NCBI GenBank assembly: GCA_039090855.1
Contig: CM077023.1
Span: forward strand, 82,931,127 to 82,995,126
Origin: Macrothele yani
Taxonomy: Eukaryota > Arthropoda > Arachnida > Araneae > Macrothelidae
Length of the DNA: 64,000 nt
Reading direction: 5' to 3'
Shown here: positions 1 through 11,739 of the stretch, one piece after another
How positions within the stretch are numbered: the first letter of the stretch is position 1
Layout of the letters: every line of letters starts with the position of its first letter
Position numbers and translations under genes: made by a program
Notes under the pieces: generated by a model
The model's input: the letters and a program-made list of their open reading frames with translations, nothing else
Database searches by the model: none
Told to the model about the DNA's origin: nothing

Positions 1-2165
1 ATGCAAGAGAGGAGCTACAATTGTTCCTCACGGAAAAAATAAATGAGATTGCTTTCTTCCAATTTGCCTTTCACAGAACTCCTGTTTTAGGGTTATTAAT
101 TGCATGAAACGAAGAATACACACAATATCTCACCCGGGAACTGGAGTTTCTGGCAAATTGAGTGATGTAAACGCATAACTGTTTTCGCATTTATCATTAC
201 CATTTTCAGTATCATTATTTAATTCTTTTATAAAGTCAGCGAGTGAAACTTCTTGCCTAAGGAATGATTACGTTTAGTTGTAAAGATGATTAAAGATCTA
301 TTATGTATCTCTCCACTGTCTAAAATTGAACTGAGAGTACTTCGTATCATTCATCTTATTTCGCTTAGGCAACGTGAGCGATCATGCAGTTACATGACTC
401 TTTATATTTTAATATCACGGATACTAATATAAAATTCAATGAGCATATCTAACGCATCGATTCAGAGGCACATAAAACTTTCAATGTTATCATCGGGATT
501 GACGAATGGTGTACGTAAAAGGATTCAGCGTGACTGCTTCTGAGTAAAGCATCTGAAATGTGTTCGCCATTGATTACCCGTTACCTGAAAGCGCTGCGCG
601 AGTGGGGTAGTTGCCAAGTTCTGATCAGATTACGCTTCCGCAGTAAATTATATTAATGAACTGTTGCACTGTGCTAGTATCGTCTCAGTTGAACTGCTAA
701 AATATGCCATCCGTCTTTCGTCATGAACCACACTCCAACAGCGAATCTGTGAAACTTAATAAAGGTTTCTGGAAGTTTGGATGTATCACGCGCGTGTGTG
801 GAATCGCTTGTTTCATGTCACCACAGACAAATTAAAATTTGATAAATTTCTGTTCGACTAGTTTATGGCAGATTGTAATAAGAGAATGAATGGCTTGTGA
901 AAGACTAAAGAAGCAATAAATCTATCTTCAGATGAGCGTCTAATTTAAAAGGATACATTTTTTTTTTTTCATGGACAAAAAGGCTTTACACGCAAATAAG
1001 CAGAAAAGGTTTATGTTAACAGCTGATGAAATAAAAATTAAATTTTTTGCTGACATGAAGATTACTTCACTTTTGTGATTAGGAGCTTCAGTTTTTAATT
1101 GGGTGCCCATATTACTAAGCCCTAAAGATAAGTTCAAATCTATGAAATAGTTTTAAAAAACAAACAAACTTAATGACAGGAAGGGTGTGCAACGTATATC
1201 TCGAAATAGCCTCCCTTTTGAGTTCCTGTTTTCCTATGTCTATTTAATTACTTCGTTAAACGTTTTCTCATTGAATGACACATAACTTCGCCGAATAGCT
1301 TTTTTGAATTCGACAACACTAACAGGGAGGCACAGTGAGATGAAGTGACTTAATTGAATTCACAACGGGTTGGTAAAGTTGTTAACAAGTTCGTTCATGT
1401 CTTTTAATTCTTGTTCTAAACTTCATAAACATTGCGTTGTTGAGTTGCTAAGTCTTATATAGTTGAAGGTGATAGTAAAATTGTATGCAAATAATTCTTG
1501 CGATTCGTAAATATGTCTGAGAAACTTTTATTCTTTTCTTCATTTAATTGCCTGCAAAGGTTGTCCGTTAGCTGTTGCCATATTTCCTAACTCTCCCGTT
1601 TTTCGTGAAATCCTTTAACCTCCCGGCCCACCTAATAAGGCCTTCCCGGCCTCGCCTGGGGCAATTACCTCGTCGAACTTTTCCGTGACCTCTCGCTTCC
1701 TAAACCTAGATACAACTGTCCTTCGCCTCCATCCCTTGTCTCCAAGAAATGCCCTTAAGCATATCCTAAAATTCCCCGTGAGAAGGAGGAACCACACCAC
1801 CCTCGGTAAATCTTAAGCCTCAAAGTGAAATGTGAAGGCTATTGCATTCGTCGGCACCATTGAAATTGAATTCAACAAACAGTGTGCATATACTAATCTT
1901 AGACAGAATGTCGTCTTAATAAATAACCGTGCATCAGGTGTCTAATGGGGAACTGACTCTAAGAAATTTCTCTCACGCTTTGTGGAGACAAAGGAATGGA
2001 AGCACGTGGTGGAATGAAAGTTGTATTTTGAGATTTTATATGAAATCCTAAAACCCCGTATAAAATCTCTGTAACAGAGTTGTCGGGATCTATGTAGGCC
2101 TACATGGAGTTGTAAAGATTATGAGTAGATTGCTAAACTTTTTGATATAAAGCTTGTTGAGATTC
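1..2165. other. intergenic, no gene recognised
   Basis: AT-rich spacer with only short random open frames. A more GC-rich patch lies near 1610-1800 but gives no recognisable protein. I see no transposon ends, tandem repeats or RNA gene. Host exons cannot be excluded because isolated short exons are not recognisable by eye. Confidence 0.5.
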
Positions 2166-3297
2166 ACGGTCGTATCAGAATAACATGACCACCTGCCTAA
2201 TAATAGAAATAACCACCCTTGGCCTGGATGACAGCGGCAGGACGGCGTGACATGGACGCAATGAGGTTTTGGAAGGTTGCCCGAGGCACACAGTACCCTT
2301 CCGGACTGCAGCAAAGCACGAAGGCCCCAGATATTACGTGGTTGTGGGTCGGCACGTTGAATTTGTCGATTCAAATAGTCCCACAAGTGCTCTATGGGAT
2401 TGAGGTTGAGCGATTTCTCCGGCCAAAGGAGAACGGAGACATCGCTGTCGGGTTGCTGGAATCAGATACGCACTCCCTTAGCGACATGGCAGGGCGCATT
2501 GTCCTATTGGTAGACACCATCACCACCAGGGTAAACGTCCAATGAAAGAATGCATGTGGTCAGCGAAGATGGACAGGTAGCCATTGGTGTTCAGGGACCC
2601 ATTCAATAATACCAGCGGTCCTAAATCATACCAGGAAAACATCTCCCCAGACATGCCGACTGCCACCGCCGGCCTGTACTTGACCAAAAAGCGCGTCCCG
2701 GTGTTGGTTATTGTGTGTCTGACGCTGTATCCGCCACCGCCCATCACTTCTGTGGAGTAGAAACTTCGATTCGCCGGAGGATGTAACCTTTTCTCACTCT
2801 TCAACTGTCAAATGACGGTAGTCCCATGAAAACTGCAGGCTTTGTTGCCGATGGATCTGGGTTAACATGGACGTCTTGACACAGCGTTGACTCCGGAGAC
2901 CCATGCGTGACAGAGTTCGCTCTGCTGTTATCGAGGACACCTACCTGGGTGGCCACAGCGTTCATTTGGGTGGTCAATTGCTGCACTGTTGTGTGTCGAT
3001 TGCCCTTTACCAGTCGACGTTCTCCTCTGGGGTCGATGGCCTTTAGGGCTCCATAGTTATGACGTCGGGAGATACTCGGTATGCCAACGATACATTCTTG
3101 GTACACCCTCACTACAACACCTCGCGAAAAGCCCACGAAGTCTGCTATTTATGAGATGCTTCCGCCCTTGGACCGGTAGCCGATGATCATTCCTTTTTGA
3201 ACGTCCGTCAAATCACTACCTTTGTCCATTGTGCTGACACACGCACTATGGCTCATCTGTCCTGGCCGGTCCCTTATATCTCCGTGTGGTCGACCTT
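2166..3297 (-). pseudogene. decayed Tc1-like (DD36E) transposase element
   Basis: The reverse strand encodes pieces of a Tc1/mariner-superfamily transposase, the nuclear enzyme that cuts and pastes its own element at TA sites. The start codon is at 3229-3227, followed by an HTH-type N-terminus reading MDKGSDLTDVQKGMIIG. The linker piece (2801-3136) contains DPRGERRL, and the C-terminal piece contains [13 protein letters not shown] (near 2370-2410). The second catalytic Asp (in DNAPCHVAK) and the Glu are 36 residues apart. Several stops and frameshifts separate the pieces. A likely terminal repeat starts at 2166 (CACGGTCGTATCAG). The 5' end is lost where an RTE LINE fragment joins at about 3298. 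Confidence 0.8.
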
Positions 3298-3630
3298 GTC
3301 ACGTGCGCTGGTGTCACCTTGTCTTACTCCCTTTCCAATTTTTATCTGTGCTGTATCCTCAAATATCCGAAATTTTGCACTTGCATTTTCATAGATGTTA
3401 TTAATAATGTTAATGTATGCATCTTCAATACCGCAATATTTCAAAGTCATTGCAACTGCTGATGGTTTCACGTAATCGAAGGTCTTTTCATAATCAATGA
3501 AAGTCATGCATAATGGGAGTTCATATTCTTTTGTTCTTTCAGTTAGTTCTCTCAGTATAATACATGGATATGATCTACAGTGCTGCAGCCACTCCTGAAT
3601 CCAGTTTGTTCTCTCGGATGAGACATATAT
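3298..3630 (-). pseudogene. RTE-type LINE reverse transcriptase fragment
   Basis: The reverse strand encodes a piece of a non-LTR reverse transcriptase. It includes the motif A neighbourhood FIDYEKTFDYVKPS and the block IKIGKGVRQGD that precedes RT motif B. It is closely similar, at DNA level too, to 18995-19267 in the LINE at 17-20 kb, so both are copies of one family. It is truncated at both ends: just after the GVRQGD block at about 3298, where Tc1-like 5' sequence follows, and near 3630. It retains about 28 nt of motif A coding sequence that the larger copy has lost. Confidence 0.8.
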
Positions 3631-3834
3631 ATATACTGTATATTAATTACATCATATAAATCACATTATCCATAGAAAGCGAAATAAAATTTGGTAACCA
3701 ATCAAGAAGCCTTAAATCCAAAAATCTGAAGTTTCAAGTTCGAAAGCGAACAAATAATCACTGAAATCACGAGACGTCACTGAAATGCGCGACACAGCAT
3801 GTAAAGATAGAGGTATCAAATATATTTATAGTCA

Positions 3835-5063
3835 CACTATATTGACAAAAGCCACCGGACACCTAGAAGCGAAACACAACATAACATTTATTTACATATA
3901 TTAGTACGGTGTCGGTCCACCTTTGGGCTTAATGCATGCACTGACCCTTTGAGACATGCTTTCGACAAGGTTTTGGAAAACAGCGATAGGTATGCGATTC
4001 CATTCAGTACATAATGCTGCCGCTAACTGTTGCTTAGTAGTAGGCTTTGGTTCCAAATTTCTTATGTGACACTCTAATTCATCCCATAGGTGCTCTGTGG
4101 GATTAATATCAGGGCTCTCTTCTGGCCAGTCCACACACGATACGGAATTATCATCAAACCACGCTGTAACTGTCCTTGCTTTATCGCTCGGTGCATTATA
4201 CTGCTGGTACCAACAAGGCTCGGTTCCATAGTATTGCCACAGAGTTGGTACCGCATAATTGTCCAGAATATCGAGGTAGACGTGCTGGTTAACAGGTTTG
4301 TTCACGATAATCAATGGGCCGGGATCATACCACGAAAAACACCCCCACACGAGTACACTGCCAGCTCCAAACTTGACCGTAGGAACAGTACACTGCAGTA
4401 AATAGTGTTCCTCCTGGCTACCGCCATGCCCACACACGGCCATCCGACTGATATATCGTGTATCTGGATTTATCAGTCCGTAGGACCCATTTTCATTGGT
4501 CTACGGTCCACGATAAATGTTTTTTACACCATGCTAAACGACGAGTAGCATTCCGAGTGGAGATGAAATACTTATGAGCAGCCGCACGACCACGGTAACC
4601 CATGGAATGAAGTTCTCTGCGAGTAGTACGTGTTCATATCAAGGTTCCAGCATTTTTACTCACTTGTACACTGAGGTTTTGTGCAGTACTCCGTCGATCA
4701 GCTGTAACGACTCTCCTGAGGCTTCGACGCCCTCTATCACTGATTTTCTCTTCTCTGTCGGTACGTTCTCCTGCTTCAGGCACGGCATGTGTCTTCCACT
4801 TATTCAGTACATCCAAAACAGTTGACTTGGGTATGTTTAAACGCCTCTCTGTTTCTCTTATGGGCATCCCAACAATCTTTCCTTTCTCAAAGTCAGTTCT
4901 CTCCCACCGCGACATTTTCACTCAACCTCACAGTGTGATATGATCGCGGTCAGCTGCAGGCTTGTTTTTATACCGTTTGCAGCTGTACCGCGAAGCATAA
5001 CAACTCAGCGGATCTGTTCATTTGCTTTTGAAGGGATGTCCGGTGGCTTTTGACAATATAGTG
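3835..5063 (-). mobile_element. Tc1-like element, DD34E, with both terminal repeats
   Basis: Terminal inverted repeats begin CACTATATTGACAAAAGCC at 3835 and end in the reverse complement at 5063. A TA follows the right end (5064-5065), and the left flanking TA appears mutated to CA. The size of 1229 bp is typical for Tc1. A second copy of the family, truncated at its 3' end, lies at 55392-56546 in the other orientation. One dead transposase lies inside on the reverse strand. Confidence 0.85.
3901..4918 (-). pseudogene. Tc1-like transposase pseudogene (DD34E)
   Basis: The N-terminal part (start codon at about 4918) reads MSRWERTDFEKGKIVGMPI, the usual Tc1 paired-type HTH start. A homeodomain-like linker follows, with STAQNLSVQVSKNAG. 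The frame is broken between 4634 and 4443. The catalytic part (3901-4443) has [19 protein letters not shown] and [11 protein letters not shown]. The expected second catalytic Asp before NAPS is Tyr (QQYNAPSDK), so this copy cannot be active. There are 34 residues between that position and the Glu, giving DD34E spacing. It ends with the common Tc1 C-terminus KGGPTPY. Confidence 0.85.
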
Positions 5064-5093
5064 TACGTCACAGCCATAGCCCGTTCAGGTGTA

Positions 5094-6140
5094 AAAAGAC
5101 GCACGTGGCCTGTCAATCATTATAGACAAGCATGAACAGTAGAACGGCCCGTACGGCACCGCTCACTGACTTTCGACTTGGCGCGGTTATCTTAGCAACA
5201 TGTCAGTTTGGGAAATTCTTTCCTGTTGCAGTTGCCCTGATCGACTGTAAGTGACGTTATCGTGAGCTGAAAACGCCAAGGAACAACAACAGTGCAAACG
5301 TGACCTGGTAGGACACGTCAAATGACAGAGCGGTACTGCCGAGGGCTGAAGCGGGTGGTGCGGCAGCATCACCTGTTCTCTGTTGCAACACTCACCACCG
5401 AGTTCCAAAATGCCTCTTGAAGCAACGCCAGCACTATAACGGTTTGTCGAGAGCTATAGAAGCAGCATGGCCAAGCAGCCGCATAGGAACCTAACATCAG
5501 CAAGATCAACGCCAAGCGTCGGTTGTTGTATTGTAAAACTCGACGCTAGGTGACTATTGAGCTGTGGAAATATGTTCTCTGGATGATGAACCATACTTCA
5601 CCATCTGGCAGTTCCGCGGATGTGGAGGATGCTAAGTGAACGCTACCTAATAGACTGTTTTGTGCTGGCTGTGAAGTTTGGTGGAGGAAGCATCATGCTC
5701 TGAGGCTGTGGCTTATAAGGACATTTTCGACAATTCTGTGCTGGCAACAGCTCGGTGAAGGCCCTTTTCTTTACCAACAGGACAGTGATTTCGTCCACAA
5801 AACGAGGTCCGTGCAGGAGTGGTTTGATGAGATTGGTGTGGAAGAAGTTGACTGACATGAATAGAGCTCTGATCTAATCCACTGGAACACCTTTGGAATG
5901 ACTTGGAAGCCGACTGCGACCCAGACATCGGTGATCGACCTGAGTAATGCTTTTGTGGCAGAATGAAAGGCAATTCCTGCAGTAACGCACAAAAATATAG
6001 CAAAATCTAGTGGAAAGCAATTGCAGCAGAGTTGAGGGTATGGTAGCAGCAAAGGGTGGACCAACACCATATTATATCGTTAAGGTTTTATATCCAGAAG
6101 TTTGTGGATAGGCAAGGGTCCGGATACTGTTGATCAGTGA
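5094..6140 (+). pseudogene. heavily decayed Tc1-like transposase
   Basis: The forward strand contains broken pieces of a Tc1-like transposase: a linker near 5290-5420, LAVKFGGGSIML near 5670-5700, a QQDSDFVHK remnant of the second catalytic region near 5780, and a C-terminal block ending GWTNTILY near 6075. Stops and frameshifts are frequent, so it is older than its neighbour. A right terminal repeat may end near 6142 (ATCAGTGAGTG before TA). The matching left end is not visible, and the element abuts the Tc1 element at 3835-5063. Confidence 0.7.
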
Positions 6141-6234
6141 GTGTACGTCTTATTCTGTTGATAACTGTCCAGCAGCGTTTTTTTTAGTAATCACTAGTTC
6201 TCCGAGGGACGCCAAATCATCTATTCCATTATGG

Positions 6235-6435
6235 GGTTTAGAGATCACTGTGAGCATCTAGGAGTCTTAAGCAGTCTTTTGTCCATAATTTGGTGCCATT
6301 AGTTCTAGGGAAGGAAGAGAGCTCGGGCCGTAATACATACACACTACTGATGTCTCATCCTGGAAGCGAACCCGGCCACAGCTTAACGACTGATCAGAAA
6401 CTTGCGCCTCTGACCACTCGACCACAGCGGCAGCC
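6235..6435 (-). mobile_element. old tRNA-headed SINE copy
   Basis: This aligns by eye, on the reverse strand, with the SINE family seen intact at 10757-10969 and 44669-44894. The shared features are the head-proximal stretch near 6380-6430 and the tail block around TAGTTCTAGGGAAGGAAGAG. It is strongly diverged, so I infer an old copy. Target duplications are not recognisable. Confidence 0.6.
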
Positions 6436-7689
6436 ACGTCAAATCTTTTGGAGGCTTGCAGGCATGAAAATCAAGGGACCAACGTGTCTCCTGAGAACAT
6501 CCTAATCATGTTCTGCATGATTTAGATCGGGATAACAGTTTCGCCACTCCATAAGGATTATGTCGACGTGATTCATTGGACGTGCTCTGGACCTTCTAAA
6601 ACAATAAATGAGAAATTTCTCAAGAAAGAAAGAAATAAAAAAGAAATTTATAATGGAAGAACTGCTGGTTCGCGCTCGGGAATGTCTGAAAAAGAAGACA
6701 GTGTGGATGAAGTGAAACAAAATCTAGTGTGAGGCGTGTGATGGATGTATGCTACGCCGGAGTGATGTGACAAAATCGCCTGTGAATACAGATATTTAAC
6801 ACGTCAGCATTGATCGGAAATCTTCCCATCATTTTTCTTTGACGAATTAAACTCCAAAATTTGGAGAAATCAGTAATACTATTCATGTTCAGTACAGCTT
6901 AACTACTCGTGTGATGGACATAAGTATTTGAAGACGATAGAGAATATTTTAGCACATCATTGTTGTTTTGAGAAATTCTTTACGAAGTATCTTTACATAA
7001 CGCGAGAAGAAAACGAGATGATATATCTCATGCACCAAAGAGAATCCAGCTAATTTCTCAGTCTTTCCTTGGGTATTATCTCACGCACCATATTGATTCT
7101 TAAATCACGTACGCAAGCCCAATATTTTCCAATTAGTCCAGCAATCAAGGCGATGGATTTCGGTTTCCTGAACTGAAGGATCGGCTTTGAGTCGTACTTC
7201 CCGTTTTCAATTACTGGCATTTTTGTTCAACGGTAAATATGCGTACCGCGTTTGTCTTCCCATTCCCCACAACTAACTGTCTACCCTCTCTAACTTTTCT
7301 TACTCTGGCTGAGTTTCTTCGCGAACTCTCCCCATTCGTCGAGGGGACGTTGTGCTAATTTCGCAATACTTCTAAACTACGTTCAGAGTAATGGAACAAA
7401 AACTGGATGCTTTATTACCCTTCATTTACTGCTTAAAAATGTTCAATAATAGAATTCTTGTCTTTCATTCAACAACCGGACTGAAATTTAGCTTTCATTA
7501 CACCAGCAATGTGTTGAAACAGTATCTGGTGGTCCGCTTAATAATACACTAGAAAATGTCACAACAGGAAGTTTTTGACGGAGCGCTATTCGAATCGGCA
7601 TATTTGTGTTGACAGTTGGATTATGTAATTGTTTTCAGTTGGGAATCAATCACGTGATAAGTTAGGAAGATAAAAGAGCAAAATTGCTC
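6436..7689. other. intergenic, no gene recognised
   Basis: AT-rich spacer. Open frames are short and resemble no family I recognise. No clear terminal repeats or tandem arrays were seen. Confidence 0.45.
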
Positions 7690-8750
7690 GGTGTAGCTAA
7701 GATTTGTCGTCCTCACCTGGGAGTGTGAAGTGCTACATCGGAGTGATTTCGGTGGCGACAGCACGTGTAAGGAGTGTAAATAATCAGCCTAGCTAAGTTT
7801 GGTCGTCCTCACCTGGGCATGTGTACCACTGCATCGCAGTGATTTCTCTTTGGTCGTCCTCACCTGGGCATGTGGACCCACGTGTAAGAAGTGTAAATAA
7901 TCAGCGTAGCTAAGTTTGGCCGTCTTCACCTGAGTGTGTGGACCACTGAATTAGGGTGATCTCGGTGGCGACACCACGTGTAAGGAGTGTAAATAATCAG
8001 CGTAGTTTGGTCGTCCTCACTTGGGTGGGTGGACTAGTGCATCGGGGTGATCTCGGTGGCGAAAGCAAGTGTAAGTAGTGTAAATAATCAGCGTTGCTAA
8101 GTTTGGTTGTCCTCACCTGGGTGTGTGAACCAATGCATCGGAATGATCTCGGTGGTGAAAGTACGTGTACGGAGTGCAAATAATCAGCGTAGCAAAGTTT
8201 GGTCGTCTCACCTGGGTGTGTGGACCACTGCATCGGAGGGATCTCGGTGGCGAAAGCACGTGTAAGGAGTGTAAATAATCAGCGTAGCTAAGTTTGGTCG
8301 TCCTCACCTGGGTGTGTGTTCCACTGCATCGGAGTGATCTTGGTGGCGATAGCACGTGTAAGGCGTGTAAATAATAATCAGCGTAGTTAAGTTTATTCGT
8401 CCTCACCTGGGCGTGTGTACCACTGCATCGGAGTGATCTCGGTGGCGAAAGCACGTGTAAGGAGTGTAAATAATTAACGTAGCAAAGTTTGGTCACCCCT
8501 CACCTGGGAATGTGGACCACTGCTTCGGAGTGAACTCGGTGGCGACAGCACGTGTAAGGAGTGTAAATAATCAGCGTAGCTTATTTTGGTCGTCCTCACC
8601 TGGGCATGTGGATCACTGCATCGGAATGATCTCGGTGTCGAAAGCACGTGTAAGGGGTGTAAATAATCAGCGTAGCTAAGTTTGGTCGTCCTCACCTGGG
8701 CGTGTGGACCACTGCATCGGAGTGTTCTGTGTGGTGAAACACGTGTATAG
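7690..8750. repeat. 96-bp tandem repeat array, about 11 units
   Basis: A unit of about 94-97 bp recurs head to tail, marked by CACCTGGG near 7715, 7810, 7861, 8113, 8303, 8403, 8501, 8597 and 8693. Most units contain the palindrome CACGTG followed by TAAGGAGTGTAAATAATCA. One unit near 7841-7860 is truncated to about 51 bp. Because 96 is a multiple of three, the reverse strand stays open over several units (for example 8113-8496) and would give a 32-residue repeating peptide containing LHVLSPPRSLRC. No start context or flanking gene supports real coding, so I treat it as a minisatellite. Confidence 0.9.
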
Positions 8751-9800
8751 ACCGAGAATGCCTAGAAGAGGTCATCCGAAATCCTACCATCGCACAGACA
8801 CCTTTACCAGAGACACCACAGGACTACGTCCAGCAGGTTGACCCCTGAGTCACATCGCGACGGAAATGCATTTGGATGCAACAAATGTCACCCGAATATA
8901 GCCGCAGTGGTTGGAGGAAGGTATGTACGTCGCTGTAGTGGGGCTGGTTTACTTAGGCTGTCATCCGAAAGCTCCGATCGCCGCATTCAACAGCAAGCAG
9001 TAGCCGCCCTAGAATCAATAGCGTACGATATTGGACGAGGTGCACAGGAAGATATGAGCATCTCCGTATCGACATGAACTATGAATCACAGATTGGGTGA
9101 GGCAGGTTTGCGCTCTCGCCAGCCATTGCGACCACTGACACTGCAAGGTCGCAGTGGTAACGCACCAGACATGCAAAACTGGACGAATAGAACTATATCG
9201 TACTCAGCGACGAGGCTTGCTTCTGTGTCAGCGCTGACGATCGCTTATTGAGAGTCTGGAGACGTCTTAGTCATTGGGTAGATCTTACTACCATCCTTGA
9301 GAATCATACGGCTTCTCAGTCTGTTAACATGGTTTGGGTCGCTATCATTTTCAACAGCGGTTCGTCGCTCGTACGCAAACTGGGTACACTGACAGCACGA
9401 TGATACGTCGATGAGATGCTGCAGCCCTATTTGTTGGCGTTATTCCGTGGTATCCCTGATATCCGGTTTCAACAAGACACCTTCTTCCAGCACACTGCCA
9501 ACATCAGCAGACAATGCCTACAATGCTTCCAGGAGTTGGTCTGGCCAGCACGATTTCCAGACTACTACCCAATAGAACGTGTGGTACGTCATTAGTAGAC
9601 GATTTAACGCATCTGCAGGACTCTCTCGCAATGTCGATGCATTGTGGACACAGGTCAACCAAACATGTTCAGCAATGCCTCAGAACTGGACGTTTCCACT
9701 CGATACAACGCCATATTGCCAAATGTATAGCCCAGTACAGCGGTTATACGACCTAATGACGCAGCCACACTATATCGTCCCCTCGCGTCCATCACATTCC
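8751..9800 (+). pseudogene. decayed Tc1/mariner-superfamily transposase
   Basis: The forward strand carries a degraded transposase. An N-terminal region starts near 8759 (MPRRGHPKSYHR). A catalytic-domain stretch near 9400-9480 reads DEMLQPYLLALFRGIPDIRF followed by a remnant of the QQDN block. The C-terminal Asp/Glu block near 9545-9580 reads FPDYYPIERV. The DILQP-type block is characteristic of one Tc1-like group common in arthropods. Many stops and frameshifts are present. It starts right where the 96-bp array ends, and terminal repeats were not identified. Confidence 0.7.
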
Positions 9801-10150
9801 TGTAATCTTCCAGAAGTTAAATCTCTTCTTTTCCACCTACTTGTCTGAATGTGTGGTAAGTTTAGTCTCATTTTGGGGGCGCTGCTTCATGATGTGTGGC
9901 ATTTTCTATGGCGAGCAAGGCATGTTTAAGTTGGAATGAATTTTTTTTTTTTTTAAGTTTTTGATTTCTTTTAACCACATATGTTTCTTATACAAATGTG
10001 AAACCCAGGTACACTGTAAAAAGATTTCTGAAATTAAAGATCCATTTTCCGTGATTCTTTTCGTACGTTAACGAAGCATATTCCTGATACAACCTTTTCC
10101 GTGAAATGACGGAAAACTGCCTGAATTTCACGGATTTTTCGTACGCCAAG
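9801..10150. other. spacer, AT-rich
   Basis: No gene. The end of this stretch (from about 10040) contains diverged versions of the satellite that becomes regular at 10151, with recurrent CCGTGA and ACGGA motifs. Confidence 0.4.
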
Positions 10151-10304
10151 AAAATTCTGAATGCTCAGAAACCTTTCCGCAATTCTTTTTGTATATTGGT
10201 GGCAAATTGTCCCTTTTAAGAGGTGTTAAGGGAAAATTCTGAATGTTCAGAAACCTTCCCGCAATTTGTTTCGTATATTGACGGTAAATTGTCCTTTTCA
10301 AGAG
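10151..10304 (+). repeat. 82-bp satellite, left part
   Basis: Two head-to-tail units start at 10151 and 10233 with AAAATTCTGAATG and contain AGAAACCTT and GTATATTG. The second unit stops after 72 bp where the foldback-like element begins at 10305. The missing 10 bp plus further units continue at 12463-12650 on the other side of the insertion. Confidence 0.85.
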
Positions 10305-10308
10305 ATTA

Positions 10309-10565
10309 CACGACAAAAGAGCGCACGACAAAAGGGCGAACGTCAAATGGGCGAACGTCAAATGGGCGAACGACGAAAGGGCGATACGACAAAAGCGCGA
10401 CGTGATAAAAGATCACACGACAAAAAGGCGCACGACAAAAGGGCGCACGACAAAAGGGCGATCCTACAAACGGGCAATATGATAAAAGGGTGCACGACAA
10501 AAGAGCGATGTGACAAAAGGGCGATACGACAAAAGGGCGCTGCGCCAGAAGGCCGCACGACTACC
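10309..10565 (+). repeat. 15-bp minisatellite, left arm of foldback element
   Basis: About 16 imperfect units of 15-16 bp with consensus CACGACAAAAGGGCG. The outermost three units, including a variant with AACGTCAAA, occur in the same order at the opposite end of the element (12346-12460) in inverted orientation. The two arrays therefore descend from one inverted duplication rather than arising independently. Confidence 0.9.
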
Positions 10566-10589
10566 AGACTATCGATTCACTAAACTCAG

Positions 10590-11260
10590 AGAATTATTTA
10601 ACCAATTTACAATAAATGTTAAGAAGATATACATTTCTAAATTGCTTATTTCATTGTATATTCAAATCCCAACTGAAAGCAACTGTTAATTTTTCTGTAC
10701 TTCAATAACCTAATGGGAATGCGTTTAAAAAGATATTATTTCCAAAATGGCCCGTGGCCGCCCCGGTGGCGCAGTGGTCTAAGCGATGGCCTCTGATCAT
10801 TCGTCCAAAAGGGGCCCGGGTTCGAATCCCGGTGAGGCATGGATGTTGTGTTTGTCTTAAGGCACTGGCTCTCTCCCTTTCCTGGAACCAGTGACCCTAA
10901 ATTAGGGATGGACGACTGCTTATAGCCCATTGAGTTGCTCACGGTGGTCGTTAAACCTCCAAAAAGAAAAAAATGGCCCGTGAGGACTTCGAGAAAATTG
11001 CTTATTTCTGTGTGTATTCAAATCCCAATTGAGCACAGACGTGATATTGTTTGTACTGAAATGCAATCTATACAGAAGGCTTTCTAAACAATGTTATTTC
11101 AAAAAAGGGCCCAGGGGCCCTTTGAGTAAATTGCTTATTTCTTTGTGTACTCAAATCCTAACTGAAATCAGACGTGACACTTTTTGTACTCCAAATGCAT
11201 CCCAAGTTCCTATAGAAAAGTTTGTAGTTGAAGCCCAAAAATGTGTATGCAATAATAAGA
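10590..11260 (-). repeat. subterminal 135-150-bp repeats, left arm
   Basis: Three partial units, marked by AAATTGCTTATTTC, CAAATCC and CAGACGTGA motifs. They are the reverse complement of the units at 11740-12320. A SINE (10757-10969) has inserted between the first and second. Confidence 0.8.
10757..10969 (+). mobile_element. young tRNA-derived SINE with 13-bp target duplication
   Basis: A 213-bp element with a tRNA-like head. The A box is GTGGCGCAGTGGTCTAAG and the B box is GGTTCGAATCC, the internal RNA polymerase III promoter. A unique body (CTCTCCCTTTCCTGGAACC and similar) and a short A-rich tail follow. It is flanked by an exact 13-bp duplication AAAATGGCCCGTG (10744-10756 and 10970-10982), so it is a recent LINE-mobilised insertion. 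It carries no protein. Relatives are at 44669-44894 (also young) and as older copies at 6.2, 14.7, 21.7, 27.4, 28.35, 37.7 and 44.2 kb. Confidence 0.93.
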
Positions 11261-11452
11261 CATATAAGCGTGAAACCTGTCCATATTTATTATTCTGCAG
11301 CATAAAAATTATCTATCTCAAAAACACCCAGTTACCCTAACCGGTTTGTCTTTTGTAGTACATTACAAAGCAACGGATGTCTGACATACAAATTTTCAGC
11401 AGCTTTTCAGCACTTCCAATTTTCAGGCTGGTTCATACGAGTTTAGGGCATT

Positions 11453-11500
11453 TATTAATAACTCAACATGTTACTGACATAACATGTTGAGTTATTAATA
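11453..11500. repeat. perfect 21-bp hairpin near centre of foldback element
   Basis: Arms 11453-11473 and 11480-11500 are exact reverse complements (TATTAATAACTCAACATG and so on), with the 6-nt loop CTGACA. It lies within about 100 bp of the midpoint of the 10305-12462 element. Confidence 0.95.
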
Positions 11501-11739
11501 TTTCTCTTTTACTTAATTAATTCATAGGCTCTACACCAAGGTCTTTCTAACAGTCCTAACAAGGTAAAAAGACTAATAGCAGGGGGCCTAGTGTAATAAT
11601 TTTTTTTTAGACATTTTTCCTCGGCAATCCTAAGTAGCTCAAACAGTGTCCAAGGAAGTGTTGAACTATTATACTAAGAATTTCTTGCTCTGAAGAAAAT
11701 GATTTTCTTCAAAACAAGAAATAGACAAAATAAAGTTTC

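Noticed and set aside
8113..8496. Protein-coding gene with 32-residue repeats
   Set aside because: It is only the reverse-strand reading of a 96-bp minisatellite; unit lengths vary by non-multiples of three and there is no gene structure.
10266..10583. Lys/Arg-rich repetitive protein
   Set aside because: It is a frame through the 15-bp minisatellite of the foldback-like element; both strands and several frames are open only because of the repeat.
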